A stretch of 64,000 nt of DNA from Tritrichomonas musculus (Eukaryota; Parabasalia; Tritrichomonadida; Tritrichomonadidae), in contig JAPFFF010000032.1 in the NCBI GenBank assembly GCA_039105265.1, positions 597,001 through 661,000 on the forward strand, written 5' to 3'. Of the stretch, positions 43,504-53,593 are shown piece after piece. The stretch's first letter is position 1. Each line of letters begins with the position of its first letter. The notes beneath the pieces are model-generated. The model was not told where the DNA came from and searched no databases. It worked only from the letters and a program-made list of their open reading frames with translations. The translations under genes were made by a program, and so were the position numbers.

Positions 43504-44261
43504 CTAGGCTTTTGTGTCCATATAAAAAAGTTTCCATTTTCTAACTTTTTGATGAAGCTTTAAGAATTTTAATGGATACAAAATTTTTAAAAATCCTCTT
43601 TTTGAGAGTATTTTTTGAATATCTGTGTCCATAAATTTTTTTTTGGACATATTATATTTCTTTTGTAAAAAAACGAAAATATCATATTCATTTTTCTACA
43701 TTTTTTAATTTGTCTTGCTAAAGAAAAAAAGTGAGAGTAGATATATTTTTTTTTCTTAAATTTTGAATAATACTCTCAATTTTTTTTCTATAACAAAATT
43801 AAAAATATTTTCGTAAAAATGTAATTATATGTATTATTTCTTCATTATTTCATAACTATATAAATATATAAAAATATATTTTTAAAATAAAAAAAAATAT
43901 TAAAAATATTATAATATATTCAATAAAATTTAAGAATATGTAATTTACAAATCAAATAAATAATATTATAACAAAGATTAAATAATAAATTAATAAAAAT
44001 ATTAAACAATATAAATAAATATTCATGTATAATAATATTTACAATCTCATTTATTATTTTACCACGACGATCAAATATCCATTTAATTCTTTGGAATTAA
44101 TTAATTGAAAATTAAGAGTGTATCCAAAATTGAAATAAATGTGTCCAAATGGATATTTTGGACACTCAATAGTTCTCAAATAATAACGAACAAAATTTTG
44201 TATCCAGAGCTCACTTTTTGAATTTAAATGGACACTTTTTTATATGGACACAAAAGCCTAG
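43504..44261. mobile_element. 758-bp MITE with 8-bp target duplication
   Basis: Ends CTAGGCTTTTGTGTCCATAT and its inverse form a TIR of about 28 bp. Identical 8-bp duplications GATTTTAT flank it (43496-43503, 44262-44269). It has no coding capacity. The 8-bp duplication suggests a hAT-derived MITE. Confidence 0.85.
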
Positions 44262-44803
44262 GATTTTATTAAATTCTGAGAATTAGGATTTATTCCTCTC
44301 AATTTAAAAAATGGACAAAAAAGTTAAGAAAATAAGCATTTCTATTTAAGAAAACTTAATAAAATTTACAAAAACTAAATATTGCATTGAAATATATATG
44401 AATATATATTTATTATTGTATGAAAAGGAAATTGATGAAAAAATTATTATTAGCATATTTTGATTATTTTTTAACAAAGCATGAATTTGGTTATATTATC
44501 TCAAATAGATCGCAAAGATAAATAGAATTTTCAATCAAAATCTGGATTTTATTTAAAATTCGTCGAATAAAATGGATTTAACATTTAACAATGAATAATT
44601 AAAAAATGACCCTATGAATTTTGGTGAAACAGTTTTATTTAAATAAATATACAATTTACTCACTATTCTACAATTTTTTTTATTATCCTTAGAGCCATTT
44701 TTGAGATATGATTATGAAAAAAATATTTGGACTGATTTCTCAGAAATTTACTCTCAGAAATTTTAATAAATAATGATGAAAAAGCTTTCAAACTTCATCT
44801 TAG

Positions 44804-45226
44804 AAAAGAAAAAAAGACAAAAAACGTTCTACTGGTATAGCAAATTTGAAAATAATGCATAGGTTAGATGAAAATCAAACTTATTCAAATCATTTTTATA
44901 AAAAATCAAGATATCTTCCAACTGAATCTGAAAAAAAGATTTTAATAAAAGGATTAAATTGTTATTTTTTGCAACCTAATTACTCAAAAAATAGAAAAAC
45001 AATTATCTCTGAAATATCAGAGATATTATTTTTCATAATGACTAAAAAAGAAACCGATTCTTTACCAACTGAAGATTCATTATTATTTTTTATACAAAAC
45101 TATTCAACAATTAATCACAATTTGGAAAAAGAAGGCTTCGATGATGATGAATTTGAAGAAAAATTAAATTTTCACGATAAAAATGGGCTCAGATTATTAA
45201 AAAGATGGACTTCCGTAATAAAGTAA
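44804..45226 (+). CDS. hypothetical protein of the 3-kb TIR element
   Basis: Open frame of about 140 codons. Translation may begin at the ATG of MHRLDENQTYSNHF near 44855, since no ATG precedes it. It contains a basic N-terminus, then RYLPTESEKKILIKGLNCYF and NRKTIISEISEILFFIM, an acidic stretch (EGFDDDEFEEK), and a final LLKRWTSVIK. The helical pattern with a late Trp is vaguely like a Myb/homeodomain-type DNA-binding fold, but it stops before a recognition helix could be complete. It may be a truncated DNA-binding or transposase-associated protein. I do not recognise it. Confidence 0.4.
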   Translation, partial: KRKKDKKRSTGIANLKIMHRLDENQTYSNHFYKKSRYLPTESEKKILIKGLNCYFLQPNYSKNRKTIISEISEILFFIMTKKETDSLPTEDSLLFFIQNYSTINHNLEKEGFDDDEFEEKLNFHDKNGLRLLKRWTSVIK

Positions 45227-45689
45227 AATTAAAAGCTCCTAATTAATAAAAAATTAATTTTTAATAACTAAAAATAGCATAAATAATATTATATTTATAT
45301 TTTATTTATATTTTAAAAAATTGAATGGTTTATATATTAATATATTCAAATCTATAAAATAATTAAATAATAAATATTTTGGCAACTACGGAGAGAAAGA
45401 TCACAAAATTAAAATATGATATTTATCATTTTATAATGTATATTATATTTCAAAATTTTGTTGTAATTTTAAAAAAGAGAGTTCTCGCACCTCTTTTTTT
45501 TATGAAATTCCATATGTAATTAATTTTATGTGATTTTAACAAATTTTTATATTTATAAAATTTGATTATATATTATTAAATAGAATTTTGCTTTTCTTTT
45601 TATAAGATTTCAAATTTAATTTCATAAAATTTTCTTTTTGATGTTTTATACAATTTTTTTTATTTTTTATTCAATTTCATTTAAATTTT

Positions 45690-45785
45690 CATAGATCGAT
45701 ATTAAGCATTGCTTTTGAAAAAAACAATATTGAAATAATAAAATTATTATTATCAAGAAATGATATTAATATCATTTACAAAGAT
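45690..45785 (+). CDS. ankyrin repeat block 4
   Basis: 32 codons, starting HRSILSIAFEKNNIEIIKLL and ending NIIYKD. First block after the TIR element, intact within itself. Confidence 0.6.
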
Positions 45786-45917
45786 TATATAGATGGAATT
45801 TTATTTTTTTTCTTTTAATAACATTTCAGAACCATTAATTTCATCCTGTTTAAATATTTTTTTTAAATGACATATGCAATTAATATTTTTTCAATTAGTT
45901 TTTTTTTTTTGGTATTG

Positions 45918-46013
45918 AATAAGACTCCTTTATCTATAGCAATTCAAAAAGGATATACTGAAATAATTAATATTTTATTACTAAGAAATGATGTTGATGT
46001 CATTGTGAACATT
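45918..46013 (+). CDS. ankyrin repeat block 5
   Basis: 32 codons, starting NKTPLSIAIQKGYTEIINIL and ending DVIVNI. Spacer to the previous block is 132 bp. Confidence 0.62.
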
Positions 46014-46157
46014 TTAATACCTATTTTTTTATTTTTGGGTTTCATATTTTATTATATCAAATTTTAAAAATTACGAATTTGATGATGTTTTTTTTTTTTG
46101 ATGATTTTGTGAAATTCAGTATATAATATATTTATATAATTATAACATTACTTTTAC

Positions 46158-46253
46158 ATGACTACATTGAATCTTGCAGCTCAGAAAAACAATTTTGAAA
46201 TTATACAGCTTTTATTAACCAATCCTCAAATAAGTGTCAAAGAGTTATATGTT
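46158..46253 (+). CDS. ankyrin repeat block 6
   Basis: 32 codons, starting TTLNLAAQKNNFEIIQLLLT (after a Met) and ending VKELYV. Spacer to the previous block is 144 bp. Confidence 0.6.
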
Positions 46254-46401
46254 TAAATAATAAATATTTATAAAATTTTAATTAATTTTATAATTTTAAA
46301 TGCAGTTTTGATATTTGTTGATTTCAATAAAATTTATCTGTTTTTTTAAATAAAATTCATGACAATATTTTATTTTTCATATAAAGTTAGCAATATTTTT
46401 T

Positions 46402-46479
46402 CATAAAACTACAGTGGAATTTACTCTTCACGAAGAAAATAATGAAATAATAAAACTTTTGAAACAAGAAATGAAATAA
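46402..46479 (+). CDS. ankyrin block 7 and C-terminus
   Basis: HKTTVEFTLHEENNEIIKLL followed by KQEMK and a stop. The shortened repeat with a terminal stop looks like the natural C-terminus of the protein. Confidence 0.55.
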   Translation, partial: HKTTVEFTLHEENNEIIKLLKQEMK

Positions 46480-46700
46480 AACCATAATTGAAATCAAGTT
46501 TGACAACCATTACAAACCTTTAATAAAATAAAAAACTAATTAGAAAATATCTTTTTTTTTTTTTACAGATAAAATATTTTTTTAAAGGAAACAAAAGATT
46601 TTTTAATTCTAAGGGAAAAAAGACAATGTTTTTCAAACTTGATTATTTTTATTATAAAAAATACTTTTCATATTTTATCTTTAGAATTAGTTGGTCATTT

Positions 46701-49229
46701 TCATATGCAATATTCAGGTATTTTTGTTTTATGAATTTTCACAAATGATTCAACTTCAAGCAATTCTAATTCGTTCAATTCAACCAAATTGTACTTATTT
46801 GTAGCCAAATCAATGAGAATTTTACCAAAACTTGGTCGATCTCCTGCTTCAAAGTTCCAGCATGAGTTAATTAATTCCTTGGAGAACTGAGTAAAAGTGT
46901 TTGGAATTTCAGCCTTTTTTCCATTACAAATGTCTCTGATTTTGATTTCAGGAAGCTTTCCGTTATTCAAAATTGCGAACACCAAAACACCAAAAGAATA
47001 AACGTCTACTTTTTCATCATAATCTTCTTCATTTATAATTTCTGGAGCCATGAACTTTTGTGTTCCGATTCCACAAGTGGTCAATTGTTGTTCAGTAGTC
47101 ATCAACTGCGAAATTCCAAAATCACAAATTTTCACAGTTCCATCTCTTGTGATTAGAATGTTGGATGGCTTCAAATCACGATGAATAATCTTTTGAAAGT
47201 GGACGTATTTCATTCCTTCAATAATTTGGTAAATTGTACAAACGATTTGAACATTTGATAATGAATTCTTTTTAGTGATCAAATCATTTAAATTTATTGG
47301 ACAAAATTCAAGAAGAATTGAAGGGCGATTATTTTCATCACTCAAAAATATTCCAAATGTTTTAAGAATGTTTGGATGATTCAACATGTTCATTATTTCG
47401 TATTCTTTAATGAAATGACGGAAAGCTATCATGTTTTCTTCTGATTTGTTTGAAACATTCATAACTTTCATTGCATAGATGACATTCTTATTTTCAACTT
47501 TTAATACTTTTCCACCACCGCCTGATCCGATTTCTTCAATTACTTTGAAGTCATTTAATTGGTCACTATCAAGAATTGTAATTGAATCATTCTTGTTTTC
47601 GTTTTCATCATCATTTCTAGCATCTGCGAAAAGGAAAGAATTTTTCTTTGCAAAATCAACCGATTCATCAATTAATTTTTTATAAATTGCTTCATAAACA
47701 GGCTGTGAATTATTCAGAATTTCGCCAAATTTTGCCAAATCAGATCTGATCTTGTCGATTTCGTCTTCTTTTTTGAATGCATAGAAACAGTAAGAAAAAT
47801 AATATTGAAACAGCATTCCACACAACTCTTTAGCAGGTTGTTTTAGTTCATCAATTGTGGACATCATTTCTGATATTTGATTCAAAGTATTCAACAAATT
47901 AACAGTAACATTGGTCATATCTGTGCTTTTAGAAGTGATGTTTGCTACAATTAAAGCCATCATTCCCGATGCTTTGTCATTTAGATTCTTCAAACAAAGG
48001 CCAATTAAATTAGGAACTACTAACTGAGGCGGGTAATAAAGTTCACTTATAAATGATGATACGAATCTGATATTGTTCATAAGTTTGGTAAGAGAATTAA
48101 TCATGACTTTCACTTGACTTATTCTATCAGCATTGAATTCTTTTGAATACACCAAAACATCTTTGGAACTCAATAACAAATCTTGGAGTGCAGCTGACAT
48201 GTTTTGGTAAACCAATGAAATCCTCTGGCAACAAGGAAAATCAAAAATAGGAAAAGGAAGCTGAAGGAATATTGAAGATTCAATCATCTTAAATTGACTC
48301 AAAACTTGTTCTTTCAAATTTTGTATTTTGTTGTTTATCTGTTCACCTTTATTGGCTGCTTGTTCTGATATGATATCAATGAATGACCTCATCAATGGAC
48401 AGTAATCTTTGAAATAGTTCGTTATTTCAACTTCTATCGTTAATCTGTACGTTTCTGGAGCAAATTTGTAAACGTCCGCATAATAAGAAATAATTTTTCT
48501 TGCTGATTGAATTTTTTCTGAAGCTTTGTTATTGTCCATCAAAAAACAAATTGATGAAAGTATTGAATATAGATGGTCGCATTGACGGAGGCACAAACCA
48601 ACATCTTTGATAGTATTAACATCATCTGTAGTTTTGAACTTTTCGGACGTCTCTTTGATTAGACTGCAGTATTTGTGATATAAATGAATGTAAATACATC
48701 GGGTTTCAATTGGAAATTCGTCTTCTAAATTAATTACAGATTGCATTAAATCAATAAGTTCTTTGGATGTCTTGAAAAAATTGATAAGGGTATTGGTTAT
48801 TATCAATCTCATCTTATGTACTGTATCACAGCCTGCTTTTGTATTTATTTCGAATAATGATAAATAAAGATAAATGGCAGAAACGCCTGCTCTTACTCGT
48901 ATAACATTAGAGGGCTCTTGTATTATTATTCTATTGGTTTCGGTGAACAAGTTCACGCAATAAAAAAGTGAATTTGATAAATGTATATATTTGAATTTAT
49001 CAAGAACTTCTGTTATTTGAGAAGCACATTCAAATACAGGCTCAAATATTTGGGAAAGAAATGGCTGGCATTTGTTAAATTTTTCATTGATGTCATTTAC
49101 TGAAGAATAAGTTTGAATAAGAAGTAGAGAAACTATTTCAAATAAAGTATCAATTGCTGGTTGAGGATCCCCAATCTTTGATGTATAATAGATTGTTTCT
49201 TCGTCTTCATTAGGATTTTTTGTAGCCAT
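46701..49229 (-). CDS. TKL-like Ser/Thr protein kinase with long helical N-terminus
   Basis: Intact 842-codon ORF. Residues 1-540 are helical and unrecognised, with no signal peptide or membrane segment. The kinase domain lies at about 557-815: glycine loop EEIGSGGGGKVLKV, lysine in IYAMKVMN, HRDLKPSNILI, DFGISQL, GTQKFMAPEI and DVYSFGVLVFAIL. All catalytic residues (VAIK-type Lys, HRD, DFG, APE) are present, so it should be active. The architecture and the MAPE/VYSFGV wording are typical of the expanded TKL kinases of trichomonads. It ends only about 220 bp beyond the stop of the convergent ankyrin locus. Cytoplasmic signalling is the likely role; the substrate is unknown. Confidence 0.85.
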   Translation of the reverse strand: MATKNPNEDEETIYYTSKIGDPQPAIDTLFEIVSLLLIQTYSSVNDINEKFNKCQPFLSQIFEPVFECASQITEVLDKFKYIHLSNSLFYCVNLFTETNRIIIQEPSNVIRVRAGVSAIYLYLSLFEINTKAGCDTVHKMRLIITNTLINFFKTSKELIDLMQSVINLEDEFPIETRCIYIHLYHKYCSLIKETSEKFKTTDDVNTIKDVGLCLRQCDHLYSILSSICFLMDNNKASEKIQSARKIISYYADVYKFAPETYRLTIEVEITNYFKDYCPLMRSFIDIISEQAANKGEQINNKIQNLKEQVLSQFKMIESSIFLQLPFPIFDFPCCQRISLVYQNMSAALQDLLLSSKDVLVYSKEFNADRISQVKVMINSLTKLMNNIRFVSSFISELYYPPQLVVPNLIGLCLKNLNDKASGMMALIVANITSKSTDMTNVTVNLLNTLNQISEMMSTIDELKQPAKELCGMLFQYYFSYCFYAFKKEDEIDKIRSDLAKFGEILNNSQPVYEAIYKKLIDESVDFAKKNSFLFADARNDDENENKNDSITILDSDQLNDFKVIEEIGSGGGGKVLKVENKNVIYAMKVMNVSNKSEENMIAFRHFIKEYEIMNMLNHPNILKTFGIFLSDENNRPSILLEFCPINLNDLITKKNSLSNVQIVCTIYQIIEGMKYVHFQKIIHRDLKPSNILITRDGTVKICDFGISQLMTTEQQLTTCGIGTQKFMAPEIINEEDYDEKVDVYSFGVLVFAILNNGKLPEIKIRDICNGKKAEIPNTFTQFSKELINSCWNFEAGDRPSFGKILIDLATNKYNLVELNELELLEVESFVKIHKTKIPEYCI

Positions 49230-49358
49230 TAAAAAAAACTGATTTTCAATTCAATTTTTTCAATATATCATTCAAATGCACACCAATATTCATTCAAAAT
49301 TGTTGTTTTAAATAAAAATATGTGTCAAAAACAATAAAAAGATTATGAATAAAACATA

Positions 49359-49391
<33 letters not shown>

Positions 49392-49746
49392 ATAATAATA
49401 ATAATAAAAAAATAAGTTTATTATCATTGTTATTTCAGGGATGGCTACCGAGATCAGTTTTTACCGTTTACCAGAATAATGATAATCCCTGAAATATGTG
49501 TCAAAAAAATAATTTTATTTTCATTACTATTTAATGTTTACGGACATATTGATATATTTTTTTTATCAATAATAGTAAATTATTTATCAAAGAAATATGA
49601 TTTTTCAAATATCTGCATATATATTATAAATGATGAATCTACACTGTTTATGCATTTTAATCAAAATTAAAAATAAAAAAAATATTTAATTAAAGTTTAG
49701 TAGAATGAAATGATAGGTTCGCATTATGTGATATTGTTTCATATTC
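49230..49746. other. intergenic region with A-run and (TAA)n
   Basis: An A-run (about 49361-49389) followed by AAT/TAA triplet repeats lies upstream of the kinase. No gene. The 63-codon frame at 49479-49670 is low-complexity. Confidence 0.6.
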
Positions 49747-51029
49747 TTACTTTTCTATTAATCCGCCTAAGAATGTCAGACTTTTCTTTGGATGCCTAGT
49801 CTGAGTTGTTCTGTCAACAGCAATCAAGCCGAATGTCATTGAAAATCCTTTTTGCCACTCAAAGTTGTCGAGGAGAGACCAGTAGAAGTATCCCTTGACA
49901 GGGATTCCGTCAGCAATGCAAGCCTGAACACCTTCTGTTGCCTCCTTAATGAACTCAACTCTTCGTGTGTCGTCACTCGTAGCAATTCCGTTTTCGGTCA
50001 CAAGAATTGTCTTTCCAGGGAGCTCTGCAGCGACTTTTCTTATCACGTTTCCGATTGCCTTCGGATAAAACTCGTAATTCATTTGCGTCAGTTCCACACC
50101 GTCTTCGTTTCCCATGTCGCCGTTCTCGTCGATTCTCTTTCGTGAGTAACTTTGCACGCCAATGAAGTCGTCATCTTTGATGAATGGCAAATAGTGAGAA
50201 AAGTCTGATTCCCATTCTTTCTTTGCGATTTCATTGCCGCCTTTTTGTGGCTGCAAGTCATGCAAGGACAAAGTTACTCCAATCTGCAAATGAGGGCAAA
50301 CTTTCTTCATTGCTTCACGTGCTGCAACATGTGCTCGCATCGTCAACATGTCTCCTTCCGTTGTCCGAACTGACAGGAAGTCGTGGACATCGCTTGGATT
50401 CGCCAGTCCAAAAGCGGCAGCAGCTTCTTTCCGTTGCTGGTGATGTTCTGGAGGCAGAAACTTTTCAATGATTTGGTCGAAATTAATGCCAATTTGTGGC
50501 ATGACTCCCATGCGTCTCATGATGCTTTTCGATAGGCTGGCAATCTGGAGGCCCATGTTGGCCTCGTTTATCGTGCAGACGTAACACATCATGTCACCTA
50601 ACTTTGAAACAACGTAATGGCAATAGTTCTTGAAATAGCCAACTGTTTTCTCGCTCTCCCAGCCGCCTTCTGAGATCAGCCACTTCGGCGAGGAGAAGTG
50701 ATGCATGGTGACGATAGGCGTAACGTTATTCAATCGGCAGAATTTGAGAACTTTACGATAATGCTCAATTTCATTGTCGTCATATTGACCTTTTTCTGGC
50801 TCAATTCGGGCCCATTCAATAGAGAAACGATACGAATTCAAGCCTGAATTTGCAAGTAGTTTGATGTCTTCTTCATAATGATGGTAATGATCAACTGCAT
50901 CAAGAGATGGCTCGGTAAAATTACTGTGCTCGAGTTGCTCCATGGTCCAAAAATCGCTGTGTTTGTTGTTCCCTTCAACTTGATGAGCAGCTGTGGCAGC
51001 ACCTAATAGAAATCCTTTGCAAATTTCAT
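49747..51029 (-). CDS. glycoside hydrolase family 1 (beta-glucosidase type), 5' frameshift
   Basis: The intact frame (398 codons, internal ATG at 50943) covers most of a GH1 barrel: RFSIEWARIEPEKG, TPIVTMHHFSSPKWL, the acid/base E127 in TINEANM (usually T-x-NEP, here Ala replaces Pro), the nucleophile E317 in ILVTENGIA, and WSLLDNFEWQKGF near the C-terminus. Upstream in the same frame the family start motif GFLLGAATAAHQVEGNN is readable back to 51015. The natural ATG at 51027-51029 (MKFAK) is one base out of frame with it, so a one-base deletion at about AAAGGA (51011-51016) or a sequencing error interrupts the gene. Full length would be about 426 residues, usual for cytosolic GH1. No signal peptide. 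It hydrolyses beta-glucosides or 6-phospho-beta-glucosides. It is much more GC-rich than its neighbours. Confidence 0.85.
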
Positions 51030-51487
51030 AAAAAAAATGTCAATTCAGAATAAATATTTCATGATTGGAATATTATTGAAAATTGAATGATATTGAAATA
51101 AAAAAATTTTTATTATTCTGTGAATTTATTAAATATTTATTTTATGAGTTGATTTTTTAAATAATTTATAAATAGATAATTTTATTTTTTTGATAATAAA
51201 TTATTTTTATTTATTATGATAACTATATAAAGTTATATTTTATTTAAAATTAAATTGTGTATAATTCAGAATTAAATGATTATTCCTTTTCAAAAATTGA
51301 AAGTAATATTCAATATTATAATTCTTTAATATATAAGTATTTCTATTTTTTTAGTTAAAAAAAATTAAAATTATATTAAATTTATCGATAAATTAATAAA
51401 TATTTTTATAATATAAAAGTTTAATATCTGAATTTGATCTTTTTTTTTAAAAAAGTTAAAATTGTTAAATTGTTTTGTAAGAAAAGC
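51030..51487. other. AT-rich divergent intergenic region
   Basis: Shared upstream region of the GH1 gene (-) and the BspA-like gene (+). Nothing but A/T-rich sequence is visible. No clear initiator motif was recognised. Confidence 0.6.
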
Positions 51488-53593
51488 ATGAGTGAAGATC
51501 AAACATGTGAAGACGAAAGTAAAAAAATTAAGTTAGATGATTATATATACTCGATAAATACAGATGAAAATACAGCTAGTATCATTAAAGTACCTTCTAA
51601 TCAAGAAGCAATAACAATTCCACGAGCAATTCAATACGAATCAATAGAATATATCATTACAAGCATATCAAAAAGTGCATTTTATTCTACAAAAGTCAAA
51701 TCAGTTCAGTTTACTGAAGATTCAGAAATTAAATCATTTGAAAACGGATCTTTTTCAGATTCATCTATTGAGAACATCATGATTCCATCATCTCTTGTTG
51801 AACTTAAAGAAGGATGGTGCTATTCAACAAGCAAATTAACCAAAATCACAATTGATCCAAAAAATCCAAATTTTAAAATAACCGACGACCAATTAGTCCT
51901 TGGCAGGACATCAAAAGAATCAAAAAATTTTGATGTTATTTTTTTTTGCCCGCGAAATATTGAAAGCGTCAAAATTCCAAGTTATGTTAAGCACATTGGT
52001 CCATATGCATTTGCAAATTGCAGCCAACTCAAGAAAGTTGAAGTTCCAGAAGATTCAGAATTATTGACGATAGAATGTGATGCATTTTCTTTTTCTGCAA
52101 TTGAGAACTTTACAATTCCACGTCACCTCACCAAAATAGCAGCACTTGGTTTTTTTTCATGTAAAAAGCTTCAAAGAGTTTTAATTCCAAAAAATTCAGA
52201 GCTCGAAGTAATCGAAGAATTGGTATTTGAATATACTTCGATTGAAAGGTTTACATTTACACCTCACATCACAAAAATTGGTCGATATTCTTTTTCAAAA
52301 TGTCAAAATCTTCGTGAAATTGAATTTCTAGAAAATTCTGAACTTCAAATTATTGATGATTCCGCGTTTATGGATACAAAAATAGGAAAAGTGACAATTC
52401 CACATCACGTCACACGAATTAAAGAGCGTGCTTTCTATCGTTGCTTGAATCTTAGAGAAATTGAAATTCCTGAAAATTCGAAACTCTTACAAATTGGAGA
52501 TGAGGCCTTCTCTCAAGTTCCAATTGAAAGCTTTACGGTTCCGCTTCATGTCTTACAAATTGGCCAAGGTGCATTCAAATTTTGTGAGCAGCTTTCAAAA
52601 ATTGAATTTCCAAAGAATTCTGAACTTAAATTAATTGAAAAAGAAGCATTTTATAAAGTGCCAATTGAAAGTATAACAATTCCACCTCAACTGTTGAAAA
52701 TTGGTGAAAGCGCTTTCGGTTATTGTAAAAAATTGAAAACGGTTATAATTCCGGATGATTCAAATCTTGAACTAATTGAAAATGAAGCATTTTATAACAC
52801 GCAAATTGAAAGTTTGTCAATTCCAGCAAGCCTCGTCATCTTAGATGAAGGATGGATGAAAGGGATGCGAAAATTAAAGGAAATCAAAATCAGTCCAGAT
52901 AATCCACGATATAAGGATGTTGACAATAAAATAATCATAGCAAAATCATCGCCTGAAGTTGAAATCTATGATACTTTAAGCTATTGTCATCCTGATGTTG
53001 AAAAAGTGACAATTCCAAGTTCAATTGAGCAAGTTGATGCATTTGCATTCTACGAAAGAAAGCAGTTTAGAACGCTTGAAATTCCACCAGATTCAAAACT
53101 TCTGGCAATTCAAAAATATGCTTTTTCTGAATCGTCAATTGAAAGTATTCAAATTCCATCTCAAATGACTAGATTGGCTGAGGGCACATTTGATTGCTGC
53201 TCAAATTTGTGTAGAATTGATATTCAAGTAAATTCAGAACTGAAAGTGATTGGAGAATGTTGTTTCTGTTGTACAGCAATTGAAAGCTTCACTGTTCCAA
53301 GCAATCTGGAAATGATCGACAAGAAAGCTTTTTCTGGTTGCAAAAAACTTCGAATCGTTGAAATTCCAGAAAATTCAAAACTTAAAATAATCGGAAAGTA
53401 TGCTTTTGCTAATACACCAATTGTGAGTTTCACTTTTCCAGCACACGTCGAACGTATTGATGATGACATTTTTTATGATTGCGAGCAACTTCGAATTGTT
53501 GAAGTTTCTGAAAATGTTGATTTTGAAAACATCAAAAAGATATTTCATTATGGATTTGAAAATCTTATCATTATGGTTCCAGTAAAGATTTAA
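51488..53593 (+). CDS. BspA-like leucine-rich repeat protein (TpLRR/LRR_5)
   Basis: 701 codons from the ATG of MSEDQTCEDESK. An upstream in-frame TTG leader is unlikely. About 20 repeats of the Treponema pallidum LRR type follow, of the form IE(S/N)-x-TIP-x4-KI-x2-(A/S)F-x-C-x-L-x2-(I/V)-x-IP. Two longer non-repetitive interruptions have the pattern EGWCYSTSKLTKITIDPKNP and EGWMKGMRKLKEIKISPDNP. There is no signal peptide and no C-terminal membrane segment, unlike the surface-exposed BspA proteins, so this copy may be cytosolic or secreted by another route. The family is hugely expanded in trichomonads and is linked to binding of host or bacterial surfaces. Confidence 0.9.
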   Translation: MSEDQTCEDESKKIKLDDYIYSINTDENTASIIKVPSNQEAITIPRAIQYESIEYIITSISKSAFYSTKVKSVQFTEDSEIKSFENGSFSDSSIENIMIPSSLVELKEGWCYSTSKLTKITIDPKNPNFKITDDQLVLGRTSKESKNFDVIFFCPRNIESVKIPSYVKHIGPYAFANCSQLKKVEVPEDSELLTIECDAFSFSAIENFTIPRHLTKIAALGFFSCKKLQRVLIPKNSELEVIEELVFEYTSIERFTFTPHITKIGRYSFSKCQNLREIEFLENSELQIIDDSAFMDTKIGKVTIPHHVTRIKERAFYRCLNLREIEIPENSKLLQIGDEAFSQVPIESFTVPLHVLQIGQGAFKFCEQLSKIEFPKNSELKLIEKEAFYKVPIESITIPPQLLKIGESAFGYCKKLKTVIIPDDSNLELIENEAFYNTQIESLSIPASLVILDEGWMKGMRKLKEIKISPDNPRYKDVDNKIIIAKSSPEVEIYDTLSYCHPDVEKVTIPSSIEQVDAFAFYERKQFRTLEIPPDSKLLAIQKYAFSESSIESIQIPSQMTRLAEGTFDCCSNLCRIDIQVNSELKVIGECCFCCTAIESFTVPSNLEMIDKKAFSGCKKLRIVEIPENSKLKIIGKYAFANTPIVSFTFPAHVERIDDDIFYDCEQLRIVEVSENVDFENIKKIFHYGFENLIIMVPVKI

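Larger units (their letters stand above)
42476..45492. mobile_element. 3-kb TIR element inserted in the ankyrin locus
   Basis: Perfect 13-bp inverted ends AGGTGCGAGAACT (42476-42488) and AGTTCTCGCACCT (45480-45492), both conspicuous in AT-rich surroundings. Flanks are T/A-rich and no target duplication can be assigned with confidence. It carries one protein-like ORF near the right end, an internal direct repeat, and a nested 758-bp MITE. The family is unknown. Confidence 0.65.
39578..46479 (+). other. split ankyrin (DUF3447-type) gene locus
   Basis: One large N-terminal block and seven single ankyrin-repeat blocks lie in order on the plus strand and end at a natural stop. Each block starts at the same point of the repeat (the position of H/D-K-T-x-L-x-x-A) and ends at the same point (N-x-K-x-I). 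Spacers of about 130-620 bp are AT-rich, contain stops in all frames, and share pieces with one another such as TTTATAAGATTT. A 3-kb TIR element has entered the spacer between blocks 4 and 5. The locus is either a one-repeat-per-exon split gene or an unusual pattern of decay. Confidence 0.6.

Noticed and set aside
49852-50471. Two plus-strand frames opposite the GH1 gene
   Set aside because: Shadow frames of a GC-richer coding region.
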